DNA of 64,000 bases from Chelonoidis abingdonii (taxonomy: Eukaryota > Chordata > Testudines > Testudinidae), in contig NC_133770.1 of assembly GCF_003597395.2 (NCBI RefSeq), positions 30,256,646-30,320,645 on the forward strand, written 5' to 3'. A program made the position numbers and the translations under genes. Of the stretch, positions 35,150 to 45,435 are shown in pieces. The notes beneath the pieces are model-generated. The model did no database searches and was not told where the DNA came from. It was given only the letters and a program-made list of their open reading frames with translations. The first letter of the stretch is position 1, and each line of letters opens with the position of its first letter.

Positions 35150-36399
35150 CCCCCCCATTGACTCCTTCCCTGAAGCAACCACCTCCCCCTTCATACAGCT
35201 TGCTTAAGGAAATAAAGTCAGTATCGTTTAAAAAGTCATGTATTCATTATTAAAAAGTTTATATACAATAGGCGGAGATTCACAAGGTATCCGGGTGGTT
35301 TGGTAGGAGGAAGGAAAGGCGTTAAGCACATTTCATAATGACAGCTTTTGGTTGGATCTCTCAGCGAGGTGTGGGCGGGTGCAGAAAGCCTCTCCCACGC
35401 CTTCTTACACGTCTGGGTGAGGAGATATGGAACATGGGAGGTTGAGGTGTGTTTACACAGGGTGTCATGGCACTCGTGACCCCGTGCTCTTCCTGAGATC
35501 CACCAGACGTCAGGATATCAGTTTGATCACAACACTTCCAGCGTTGCATCCTGCAACCGCTGATCTTCTGCTACCACTCTGATCTTCCTGGCGCCACCTC
35601 TCATCTCGAACGTCCCTCCTATCTCACGTTGGTCCCTCCTGTCGCATGTTCACTGGCACCTGTCCTGTACTTTGCTACCACGTCCTTCACTCATTATGAT
35701 GAGCTCTTTCACTCGTGTTGCTTCCATGATTCTGAGAACATTTCATCTCGCGTCCTCTTCTTCCTCCGCCTTATCTGAGCTAGCCTCGGGTGGGATAGGA
35801 GGCTTGAAAACGTGCGCTGCATAGGGAGGGGAAGGGAGAGTATTTAAAAGATACATTTTACAGAATAATGGTTATACTCTTTCACTAAACAACACTATTC
35901 ACCTTACATAGCACATGTGATTAACTACAGTAGCATTTTTATCTTAATATTGGTGCTTGCGGCTCTGGTGTTTCAGATCTCACACACACAGGCCTGGGCA
36001 CAGATTCACCTTGATGCGCTATGGTAACTATTTTTCTTTCAGCTTCTGCAGCCTTCATTTACACAGTGCCTCTGATGCTTCTTTCCTGTTTAACGTGCAG
36101 AAGCAGACGCCCAACCTCCACTCCACCTAATCCAATTTCGGATTGCTTTACCCTCCCCCCCGCATGGCTGGTATCATGGAAGATCACTGCTAATCAAACC
36201 CTTCCCCCCACCCTCCCTACCGCGTGGCTGGTAGCTGGGAGATTCCTGCTAGGCAAACAAAGCGCTATCTTCCTCCCCTCCCCTCGCTGGCTACGTGTAC
36301 AAAGTCACTCACCAGAGGTCGCTTCCATGCTTCACTGTCTATGTAGTTTGGTGGGTGGAGGGTATTCCGTCTGGGTCACAAAAGCTCCTGGCTGTTGAC
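35150..36399. other. Harbinger interior between the two gene remnants
   Basis: Includes an AATAAA at about 35209-35214 that could be the old polyadenylation signal of the + transposase, and a poly-C tract at about 35148-35156. The - strand second gene probably extended into about 35800-36400 (acidic Glu-rich read-through near 36430), but the frame is not recoverable by eye. Confidence 0.45.
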
Positions 36400-36867
36400 T
36401 AAGGGAGTGCTGTGTTCTCTCAGCAAGCTCTTCCTCTTCCTCTTCCCCTCGCGAATCCTCACCATGGTGATATTACACCCCGACCTCTGAATCCATGGCC
36501 AGGGTGGGTGTGGTTGCGCAGCCCCTAAATTGCATGCAGCTCACGTAGAAGCGCATGTTTTTGCCTGACCAGACCTTCGTTTGCTTCTTGGTTTCTTGTA
36601 TGCCTATCTGGCTCCTTATTTCACCTGCTTGCACTAGAGTCCTGGTATGTCCCTTCCCAGCATAGCCTTGGAATTTTTTCGAATATTTTTCATTTCGTCT
36701 TTTGGAACGGAGTTTGTTAGCACAGAATCCTCTCCCCTATAGCGATAGATCAGTGTCCTGTGTGGTCCATGCTGGAGCTCTTTTTCGATCTTCAGGAGAC
36801 TGCATGTGCTCCTGTGCTGATGAGCTCTGTGTGTCACCTGTGCTGATGAGAGCTCCACGCTGGCCAA
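36400..36867 (-). pseudogene. Harbinger Myb/SANT-like DNA-binding protein, degenerate
   Basis: On the - strand 'GEDSVLTNSVPKDEMKNIRK' followed by 'NSKAMLGRD' matches the Myb/SANT-like domain of Harbinger-linked proteins: W..ED.VL, then a helix, then I.k.M..rG. It is followed by 'YKKPRSKRRSGQAKTC' (36550-36600), equivalent to the conserved linker helix. Further on, frame-shifted sequence reads an acidic Glu stretch. In active vertebrate Harbinger elements this protein carries the transposase to the nucleus and to DNA. The convergent arrangement with the transposase is typical. Start codon is lost or uncertain. Confidence 0.75.
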
Positions 36868-37650
36868 ACAGAAAATGATTCAAAAGTTCGCGGGGCTTTT
36901 CCTGTCTACCTGGCCAGTGCCTCCGAGTTCAGATTGCTGTCTAGAGTGGTCACAGTGGTGCACTGTGGGATACCGCCTGGAGGCCAATACCGTTGATTTC
37001 CGTCCACACTAACCCTAATCTGATATATTATCGATTTTAGCGCTACTCCTCTCGTCGTGGAGGAGTACAGAAATCGATATAAAGAGCTCTTTATATCGAT
37101 ATAAAAAGTGTTGTAGTGTGGACAGGTACTGCGTTAAATCGATTTAACGCTGTTAAAATCGATTTAAACGCGTAGTGTAGACCAGGCCTAAGTCTATAAT
37201 ATATAACTAAACTATTGTTTGTATGTAAAGTAAATAAAGCTTTTAAAATGTTTAAGAAGCTTCATTTAAAATTAAATTAAAATGCAGAGCCCCTTGGACC
37301 AGTGGCCAGGACCCGGGCAGTGTGAGTGCTGCCTTCGGCACACATGTCATAGGTTGCCTGTTCCTGCCCTAGACCTTCCTTCTTCCTGATGGGATTTGTC
37401 TTGCAGACAGGCTCTGCCCAGAGAGAGAGAGATTCTCCAAGGCACCTCTTTCTAGACCTCTCAAAGCTCTCTCTGTCCTGCCTTCCCCTTCTTAATTATA
37501 CTCCCAGTCACATATCACCCCACCCCCTCATCATATCCCCAGCTGGATACACTTGTTTTGTTTTCAGGAAGGCTGCTTCAGTTAAGGCCCAGCCACCTGA
37601 GGGAGCAACTTCATCATGCTGTTGAGCCGACTTACCTTTTAGAATATAGC

Positions 37651-38137
37651 CAGGAGTGAAAGTCCTTTCAAAGTCTTACCGGGACAGGGACCTAGCTCCA
37701 GACCCCTGGAAGGGGCAGGCCTTGGGTGGAAGGGTGGGTCTGGGGTCAGCCTCCCCCAGCCAGCCCTTCAGCGCTGCCCTGCCCACGCCGCCCAGGACTG
37801 CAGCGGCGATTTAAAGGACCCAGGGATCCAGCCACTGTTGTGGTAGAAGCAGCGGCAGCTGGGAGCCCTGGGCCCTTTTAAATTGCTGGGGCCCGGGGCA
37901 GCTGCCCCTTTGGCCTCCCCACCCCCCATTCTAGGCAACCCTGGGGACAGGGCAAAAGGGACAGTGATGTTAAAGCTCTGCCGCAGGAGCAGTTTAAGGA
38001 CCCTACCATCAGGGCTGCGGACAGTGCTTTAACGTGATGTGACATTAACATGATAGCGCTTTAACGTCGGTTGCGTACGGGCCCATGTCGGCGGCCACTT
38101 CTTACCAGTATGCTGTACTAGCCCACTTTCACGTCTG
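37651..38137. mobile_element. hAT element, family E, 487 bp, 7/8 target duplication
   Basis: The left end 'caggagtgaaag' pairs with the right end 'ctttcacgtctg'. Flanks are 'aatatagc' (37643-37650) and 'aatatagt' (38138-38145). The interior is GC-rich with 'gggcccttttaaattgctgg' and a palindromic 'ctttaacgt' region near 38030-38065. No coding capacity. Confidence 0.83.
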
Positions 38138-38536
38138 AATATAGTATAGAAAATAGTTAAATCTTATGACTTGATGGTTTGTATTTTCGGAGTTCTCAGA
38201 TATTTTATCTCAGCTATAATCTGTGTCACACACACTCTACCCTGCTGATCTGCTCCCTGTCAGGAACTTTGAGCAGGAAGTCTCCCACAAATACTTCTTC
38301 TTGCACATTTCTGATACTACTTCTGCTGGCCCTGCCTGAAAATGCCTTGAGTAACATTCTTTATGGTATTTTATCACTTTCTGTTCAGTTAGGTCTGGAA
38401 GCAAAAGGGAAGTTGGTTTTTACAACGTGTGCCAGCTCGGGTCCGTATTTTATCTATGGGGTAGAGCCTGTGGAAAAGGGATTGGGAAATTAAATTCTGC
38501 CACCAAGTCATTGTGCAGTCTCAAGCAAGTCACTTA

Positions 38537-38812
38537 GGCTATCTACAGTTTGTCGGCATAATTTATGTGTCTCAGTTGTATGAATAAATCACTCCCCTGA
38601 GTGACACAAGTTATACTGACATAAACGCTGGTGTGGACCGAACTGTGTTGGCGGGAGAACTTCTCCCACTGACCTAGCTTGTGCCGCTTATAGGGGTGGG
38701 AATAGGTAAGCTGCTGATTTAGAATGGCCTCATTTGTTAAGCTGCTGCTGTCGGCTTAGCACAGCTTAGGGTTAGGGTTGTGCTGCTATCGGTTCCCTAG
38801 TGTAGCTGTGCC
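38537..38812. mobile_element. PIF/Harbinger-type MITE
   Basis: It follows TTA at 38534-38536 and starts 'ggctatctacagtttgtcgg'. The right end 'tagtgtagctgtgcc' is its inverse. The right-hand TTA is not preserved. The interior 'gacacaagttatactgacat' style sequence is shared with the MITEs at 20695 and 26581. Confidence 0.65.
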
Positions 38813-41800
38813 AATAGATAAACATTTTCAGTGGTGGTCTCTAATTCTGAGTGGCTCCATTTTTGAGTGCCCAACTTCACTCACAGTGGGGTCATACTTT
38901 GAGGTACTGAGCATCCAAAATGCCGGTTGAAATCACTGTATGTGTTTAACTCTAAGCGTCTCAGTACAAAGGCTAAAACCTTCACCTGTCACTCTGTTGT
39001 CTGCAACTGAATCTATATTCCTGGAGAACCCACAGAAGGTTCCAGTAAACCCTACTGATCTACTGAGAACATTACTTGTCCCCAGAAGACAATGATCTTA
39101 TCTCTAAGCAAGTAGATGGAACCTTTTGTGAGGGAAGTTTCATTATTATTTATGTCTTTGCTATACTATTTTATCTAATTCAGGATGTTTGTTATCATTC
39201 TAGACAGTCACTTAAATTAAAATAAACAGTTTAAAGAACGTCATTAAAAAAATATATTGAACCAAAAACAGAGCCAATAATATTTCCCCTGGGACCAAAA
39301 AAAAATGAACCTCCAAATGTCGTGGACAATTTAAAGTGGGCAAATTTAATTATAGCAGGAAGTGCAATTACTGAATGAGGTATGAGAGACATGGGAAATA
39401 TTCCCATCTAAATAATGACCAGAATGTGCTTGGTGTAATGATATTCCATTACACATTCAGGGCCCTAGGACTGCAACACTTTCGGGTTATTAGAAGATGA
39501 TGATAATACTGTGTTTTATTATCAAATTACTATCATACTCTCTGAGGTATGAAGTGATATTAATGACCATTTTTAATAAGAAATAACATTCTGCAGCATC
39601 AGTATCATTTAAACATATTAGAATATGTTACAATGTGCAGTAATGCCCTATGGTATAGAGATGAAAACTAAAGAGTTTAATTTTAAAATGCAACTGGAAA
39701 TTATTTGGACATTCAAAAAAGCTTCAGGGTGAAGCTTCATTAATAAAGTGTTTTGTTTTGTTTTGTTTTCCCCCAACCATTCCCGATAAATACAAATATG
39801 CATGTAGATTACCTGGCTGTAATTGTGGTTGATTAAAAACATTAAAAAAAAAAACTAGTTCATAGCCTGTATTTTATTTAGTGTAGTCTATTAAATTTCA
39901 ATCATCTAAATGTTAATGAAATCTAGAAATAAACCCAATAAAAGAATTAATGCTAATTAACATATCTATGTAAATGAAAACACGGTAGGGAGTTAACATA
40001 TTAAAAATATTTTTCAAAATTGAAGCTGCTTTACAGACTATTTTGTAAAGCAGTACTCTGTTTCCCTAGTAATATATTCTTTTAACGAAAAGTCGAGTAT
40101 AAAACTGACAAGTTACAGATAGACATCCTTTAGAGGGTTTTTTTTGCTGTTTCCTATAGTAAATATTACAATACTTACACTTTGCCAAGGTCAGATGCTC
40201 GGATTTGCTGACACTGTTGTCATTGATCTAATCAGCTGTAAGTGTCATACCATCTGTTTAAGTTATGTTGATCCCAAATAAATAAGTTAATTCCAGTCAT
40301 CCAGAACTGCCAAACACTGGGGCATTGTATTATGTCAAAATATCTTTCACACAAAATAATAATTATAATACTAATAATAATAATTAAAGATCTTTGTGTA
40401 TTACGGGATGTTCTAAAAATGTAGGATTCATTTTTCTGTATAAACATCACAATTCTAATAATATTCAACATAAATTTCACCTGATTTAGGTCTACTAAAG
40501 TGGGGAAATTCAGAGTATTGGCTTTCAGTATCTGTACATTTCCACAAATAGTCCAAAGTGGTTGAGACTCTGAATATTGGGTAATTGTGCATTACATAAG
40601 TGTGTCCTCAATGGGTACAGTGGGATGCCCTAGGATAGTTTTGCAGCTACAACTCAGGATTTGTTTTTCTAATTCTAACTCCCATGTATCTGATATTACA
40701 AGGCCTATGTTAAGATCTGCTTGCATATCTGAGATCAGAACCGAGCGTTAATAGGTCTGTTTTATCCTTGATATCTTATTGTTCACTGCTCTTTAAAGAT
40801 AAATTTCAAATAAAATCTCTCAGTTGCACCACTTAAACAATGTGGGCCAGTTCTGCATCAGAGATAAGCGCTAGAAACTTTTTTAAAATGCAAGTTGAGA
40901 TTCTCATGCAGTATCTCGATTCTAGTACCCGGGGCTTTACAAAACACAACAAATCATGAGACTTTGGATAAAGTTGTAAAAGTTGGTACTGCTGGACTTC
41001 TGTTGGCTTCAATGACATCAGGATCAGGCCCCAATTGCTGAAAAATTGGGCCTTGGGGTGATGTAGGGCTAGCACGAATGTTTTTGAATGATCCACAGGT
41101 GTGATGGGGAAGAGGTTAGAGTTTAGGTGGCAGTGTGTTCCAAGGTCTTTGTAGCTTGGTGAGGCAGACTGTGCATAGTTCTCACTTTTTTTTGTCCTGT
41201 GTAATGTTGTATGCAAGGAGCTTGAGGCTTTTTCTCATCGCCATCTGATGTACAGTGCGTTTCAGTGGACAATTTCCCAGCTGTATAGTTTTTATGGTTT
41301 CTGCATGATCTTCACTGGAGCAGATAGGATTCTGAACTATGAAACCATGATGCTTAAAAGCTTGGTGAAAATAGTCTTCAAGGTCTCAGAGGCCTATCCA
41401 CTTTGTAAACAGAAAGTCAATGACAAAATAATTTGTAAGCTATGTATTCCTTAATGAATGACTTGTCAGACTTTAACCAATTGGAGTCATCAATTTGTAA
41501 TGATTTGCCAAATAAGAGACTCAATTATCTTTTAGAAGTACTATGAGAGGACTCATTACTACAAGTAAAACAGCTGCCTCCTTTTGTAGTGTGTGAATGT
41601 ATAGCTGTAGTCACATTTTCTATTATTCATGTATGCACAATGACTATTGTAACCTTAAGTTCCCTTGTTCTGTCATACCTTTAAATCACTATTGCCAGAT
41701 GTTGTTACTATATCCATCTAGTGATTCAGAGGTGTAGATTTCTGAAAGGGCTGCTGTCAATTTTAAAATCATATTTCTGTCGGACGGCTCACTGTTGTGT

Positions 41801-42000
41801 AAGTAACACTGAAAATTACTAAAACGGACACAGACTAGAGGAAGATATCATTCTTTCTTTAGTCTGTTTTCTATATACAGTTTGTATAGAGTCAGTTTCA
41901 CTGCTGTGTTGATGGTCAATAGGATTTCCTCTCATGTGTTTGCAAAATAACATCACTTTCGTGCTCTGCTCTTGGTGGTAATCAGTATAAATATTCTTCC
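38813..42000. other. Intronic sequence, nothing recognised
   Basis: AT-rich. The - strand 127-codon frame at 40833-41216 is the longest here and has no recognisable domain. An ATAATA-rich patch lies near 40360-40385. Confidence 0.4.
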
Positions 42001-43090
42001 CTAGGCTTTAAAAGAGAGAGGGCACCAGGGACAGTGGCAGCAGGGCTGCTCTATTTGACTGGGGCCAAGAAGGATTGTCTTTTTCTCTGAACCCCAGCTT
42101 GATGGAGGATGGGAGTTGGAGGGAGATCAAACCATTGAATGGGATGCAGGATTCCCATCACTTTGGTAGAGGATGCTGCGGGGAGGAGTATCCTTCTCAT
42201 GCAATGGACCTCTGGCTAAGATCAGGGATATCCCTTCTTTACTCTTAGACCTGTATGGGGCTGACCAGGCCCAGGTGACCCACACCCTGTCCTGGGAGAG
42301 AGTACTAGGGCCATTTAAGAAATAAGTGCTACTGAACGAGACTCTGCGGTAAGGGAAGACGCCAGGAGATACCAGGAGGGAAGGGAGGGGCGACGGGGCA
42401 CCCTTCGGGGAAGGAGCCAGGCCATGTGGAGGAGACAATTGTCCTTCCCCAGGGACAAGGGGAAGAGTGGAGATGGTAGGGAGCAAGCAGAAGCTAGGGG
42501 CTGGAGTAATACCAGCCCTTCTCAAGTCCAGTAATGGGAGTCTAGAAGAGAATCAAGGAGCCCCACTCATTCTCTTTCCAAATCTTTCACCCTCCACAAA
42601 CATTGAGTAACTAAAGAGCTGGGGTTGGAGGCAGTGTGGCTGCTCTCAGCTTGACACTCTCTCTCTCTCGGCGGGCGACAAAATTAGGGGAAGCAGCTTA
42701 GAGAGTGAAGGGGAATAGAGAGCTTCAATCCTAGTCTGCCCCTTCCAGGGGGATACAGAGACTGGAGCAACTAGACCAGGGAGCAGCAGGGATCTCCCAC
42801 CCTGGAGATGGAACAGGTGCAGCCAGGCTGGTAAACCAGCCGTTTCTCCCCTTCCCTACCGTGCCCCCTACAGCAGGAGCCTGGAGCAGCTAGAGAGAAG
42901 ATGAAGAGTAATTGTAGGGAGGTTTTCACTCCTTGGTAGGATTCCTCCACTGTCTTGGGTAGGAAGGAGGACGACCAACCACTGGAGAATATTAGTAGCA
43001 TGCAGAGAGAGGAAGGGAAAGTGAGCATAGTGGTCCCAGGTGCTCTCGGCTCTCCCGCTCCCCTGTTGAAAGATCAGTGGCCACATTATA
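42001..43090. other. GC-rich block of unknown origin
   Basis: A purine-rich, GC-elevated stretch with 'agggaagggaggggcgac' type runs, embedded in AT-rich intron. Open frames of 132 codons (-, 42127-42525) and 85 codons (-, 42771-43028) show no domain and lie on the pyrimidine-rich strand, where stop codons are rare. It could be an unrecognised LTR or repeat; no ends were found. Confidence 0.3.
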
Positions 43091-44535
43091 TAGAACTTGG
43101 ATATTTAAAATCATGATTTAAACTCCCCTCACTGCATTGGGAGCAAGATGGGCCTGTTACAGTTGTATTCAGTGAAAGGAATGTAATTTTTTTAGCAGTA
43201 TGCTTAAATTAGAGTGAGGTGTGCCCTATAATACACAAACATGTGAACAGAAGTTTTCATTGTGGTTCATCATGATGTGCAGAACATGTTTCTGGGTGAC
43301 CAGACTAAAAGTTTTATTATCTATGAAGAGTCCCATTGAATAAATGAGTCAACACCCAACCCACATCCTCTCAAACCCCGTAACTAGCTCTCTTGCCACT
43401 GATTTGTCTTACAACTTAAAATAAAGGGAAATAAATGTTTTTCAGAATTGTGTGTGTAACTAATTTGAAAGTGGTTAATAAAATTGTGTAAGTAAATAAG
43501 TGATCCACACTTGGAAAAAAAGTAAGATATACTAACTGTTCAGCAGAGGTCACTCTAAGTTTGTGATTGAGGTATTTTAATCGTACTTGTCAAGATGTTA
43601 TTAACAGCAGTAAACCCGTAAGGAAATTCTCTGTACTGTGTCTAGCTGAAAACAAACACACACAAAAAAGCTTATTTTTTACAGACATTTGTTGTGGAAA
43701 TAGAAAATTTAGGTGATTATGTATAGTGAGGCTTTTAATGAAACTAGAATGTTAGCACTCAGATAAGCGTGGATTGTATGTAGCATTTACCCTATAGTGT
43801 TACTTAGAAGAATTTATCCAGATCATTACTTCAAGGGAAATTTAAAAGAGAGAGAGAGAAAAAAAGCTTGTATCAGAAGTACATACATTAAACTGTCTTT
43901 ATTTCTACTTAGGGTGCACGCACCTCTAACTTTTCTGTACCAGGCAGTTTGTGTTATAATGGCATTAAAATGGACTCAATAATTAGTTATATAGAGTAGC
44001 TGCTTTTTGTTAAAAGTAAGATCAAAATCCCTATTTCACAGTTGTTGTTGAATTTCGTTTCCCAATATAGCATAATTACTGTTCGATAAGCAATTGAATC
44101 TTCTATGTCTTGTTTTTGGATAAAACAGTCACTAACTTTTCCAGAGAAAATAATTAAAAATCAATGTTTTGAAACTTTATCCTAAGAATCTCATTTTTGG
44201 GGGGTGAACCACAGATACTGCATATTCAAACTTCATCCCAAAACACATGCATTGCTATAGTATCTTGGATAAAGGCACTTAAAAAACAAAAACAAACCCA
44301 ATTAAATAGAAAAACAATTAATCCCCTTGTTTATCATAACTGTTTTCATTTCTGCCAAGAAAAGCCAACAGAGATTTATGAATCTGCCATGCACTTCTGT
44401 TCTCTGACGTTGTAGTCTTAGCCCAACTGGACAGCTGCCTGAATCCCCAGCTCTGCTTCTCACATGCACCACCAGCCAGGTCCTGACAAGCTAGACAGCT
44501 GGGAGCTCTGTATCCCAAGCTCTATAGATATTGGC
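43091..44535. other. Intronic sequence, nothing recognised
   Basis: AT-rich, no element ends seen. Confidence 0.4.
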
Positions 44536-45435
44536 TAGGGCCCTACTATTTTGGTGAATTTCACAGTCATAGGATTTTAAAAATAATAAATTTCATTATT
44601 TCAGCTATTTAAATCTGAAATTTGACAGTGTTGTAATTGTATGGGTCTTGACCCAAAAGGGGGTTATGGCGGAGTTGCAAGGTTATTGTAGGAGGTTGCA
44701 GTACTGCTACCCTTACTTCTGTGCTGCTGCTGGTGGCAGCGCTGCTTTCCAAGCTGGGCAGCTGGAGATCAGCAGCTGCTGGCCAGAAGCCCAGCTCTGA
44801 AAGCAGAGCTGCTGCCAGCAGCAGCAGTGCAGAAGTAAGGATGGCATGGTATTGTATTGCCACCCTTACTTCTGTGCTGCTGCTGGTGGCAGCGCTGCTT
44901 TCCAAGCTGGGCAGCTGGAGATCAGCAGCTGCTGGCCAGAAGCCCAGCTCTGAAAGCAGAGCTGCTGCCAGCAGCAGCAGTGCAGAAGTAAGGATGGCAT
45001 GGTATTGTATTGCCACCCTTACTTCTGTGCTGCTACCTGCAGAGCTGGGTCCTCAGTCAGCAGCTGTCACTCTCCAGCTGCCCAACTCTGAAGCCAGCAG
45101 CAAAGAAGTAAGGGAGACATGATATGGTATTGCCACCTTTTCTTCTGCTCTGTTGCTGGTGGGGCACTGCCTTCAGAGCTGGGTGCCCAGCCAGCAGCCC
45201 CTGCTTTCCGTCCACCCAGCTCTGAATGCAGCACAGAAGTAAGGGTGACAATACCGCAACCCCCCCTGCAACTTCCCTTTGGGTCAGGGCCCCCAATTTG
45301 AGAAACGCTGGTCTCCCCCTGTGAAATCTGTAAAGTTATAGGGTAAGAGCCCACACAAGACCAGACTTCACGGGAGGAGGCCAGATTTCACAGTCCAGAC
45401 ATGTTTTTCATGGCCGTGAATTTGGTAGGGTCCTA
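44536..45435. mobile_element. hAT-like element, family F, 0.9 kb with internal array
   Basis: The left end 'tagggccctactattttgg' and right end 'gaatttggtagggtccta' are inverted repeats. Further in, 'tttcacagtc' on the left mirrors 'ggccgtgaa' on the right. Candidate 8-bp flanks 'atattggc' and 'atcttgat' agree at only 5 of 8. It contains a tandem array (44709-45254). The frames of 133 (+) and 135 (-) codons come from this array and do not encode a known protein. Confidence 0.78.
44709..45254. repeat. Tandem array of self-complementary units
   Basis: Units begin 'acccttacttctgtgctgct' at 44709, 44862 and 45015, exactly 153 bp apart, with a diverged fourth start near 45135. The first two are nearly identical. 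Each unit ends with the reverse complement of its start ('gcagaagtaagg'), so each can fold into a hairpin, and the flanking CAG/CTG-rich arms extend the pairing. The short family F copy at 23975 holds little more than one unit. Confidence 0.88.

Larger units (their letters stand above)
33570..37188 (+). mobile_element. PIF/Harbinger transposon, 3.6 kb, two decayed genes
   Basis: The ends 'gggtacgtctacactac' and 'gtagtgtagaccaggcc' are inverted repeats. TAA at 33567-33569 and 37189-37191 is the duplicated target, proven by the uninterrupted family C copy, which reads 'tctataagactat' at this point. The right subterminal region is rich in 'atcgatttaa' and 'tatatcgatata' palindromes. Inside are a transposase remnant on + and a Myb/SANT-like remnant on -, the two-gene set of vertebrate Harbinger elements. 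Both are broken, so the copy is non-autonomous now. Small MITEs at 7413, 20695, 26581, 38537 and 51791 carry related ends. Confidence 0.92.
33456..37366 (+). mobile_element. hAT MITE, family C, split by a Harbinger transposon
   Basis: The left part (33456-33569) starts 'caggggtcggcaaccttt'. The right part (37189-37366) ends 'cataggttgcctgttcctg'. Together they equal the intact copy at 18589-18899. Outer 8-bp repeats 'ccttagac' (33448-33455) and 'ccctagac' (37367-37374) match at 7 of 8, confirming one hAT insertion. Everything from 33570 to 37188 is a later insert. Confidence 0.92.

Noticed and set aside
38768..38779. Telomere-like 'agggttagggtt'
   Set aside because: Only two units, inside a Harbinger-type MITE; too short for an interstitial telomere.
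40833..41216. 127-codon - strand frame
   Set aside because: No recognisable motif or splice context, and composition like the surrounding intron.
44609..45122. Repeated peptide in opposite 133- and 135-codon frames
   Set aside because: The repetition comes from the 153-bp DNA array (153 is divisible by 3), not from a repeat protein.
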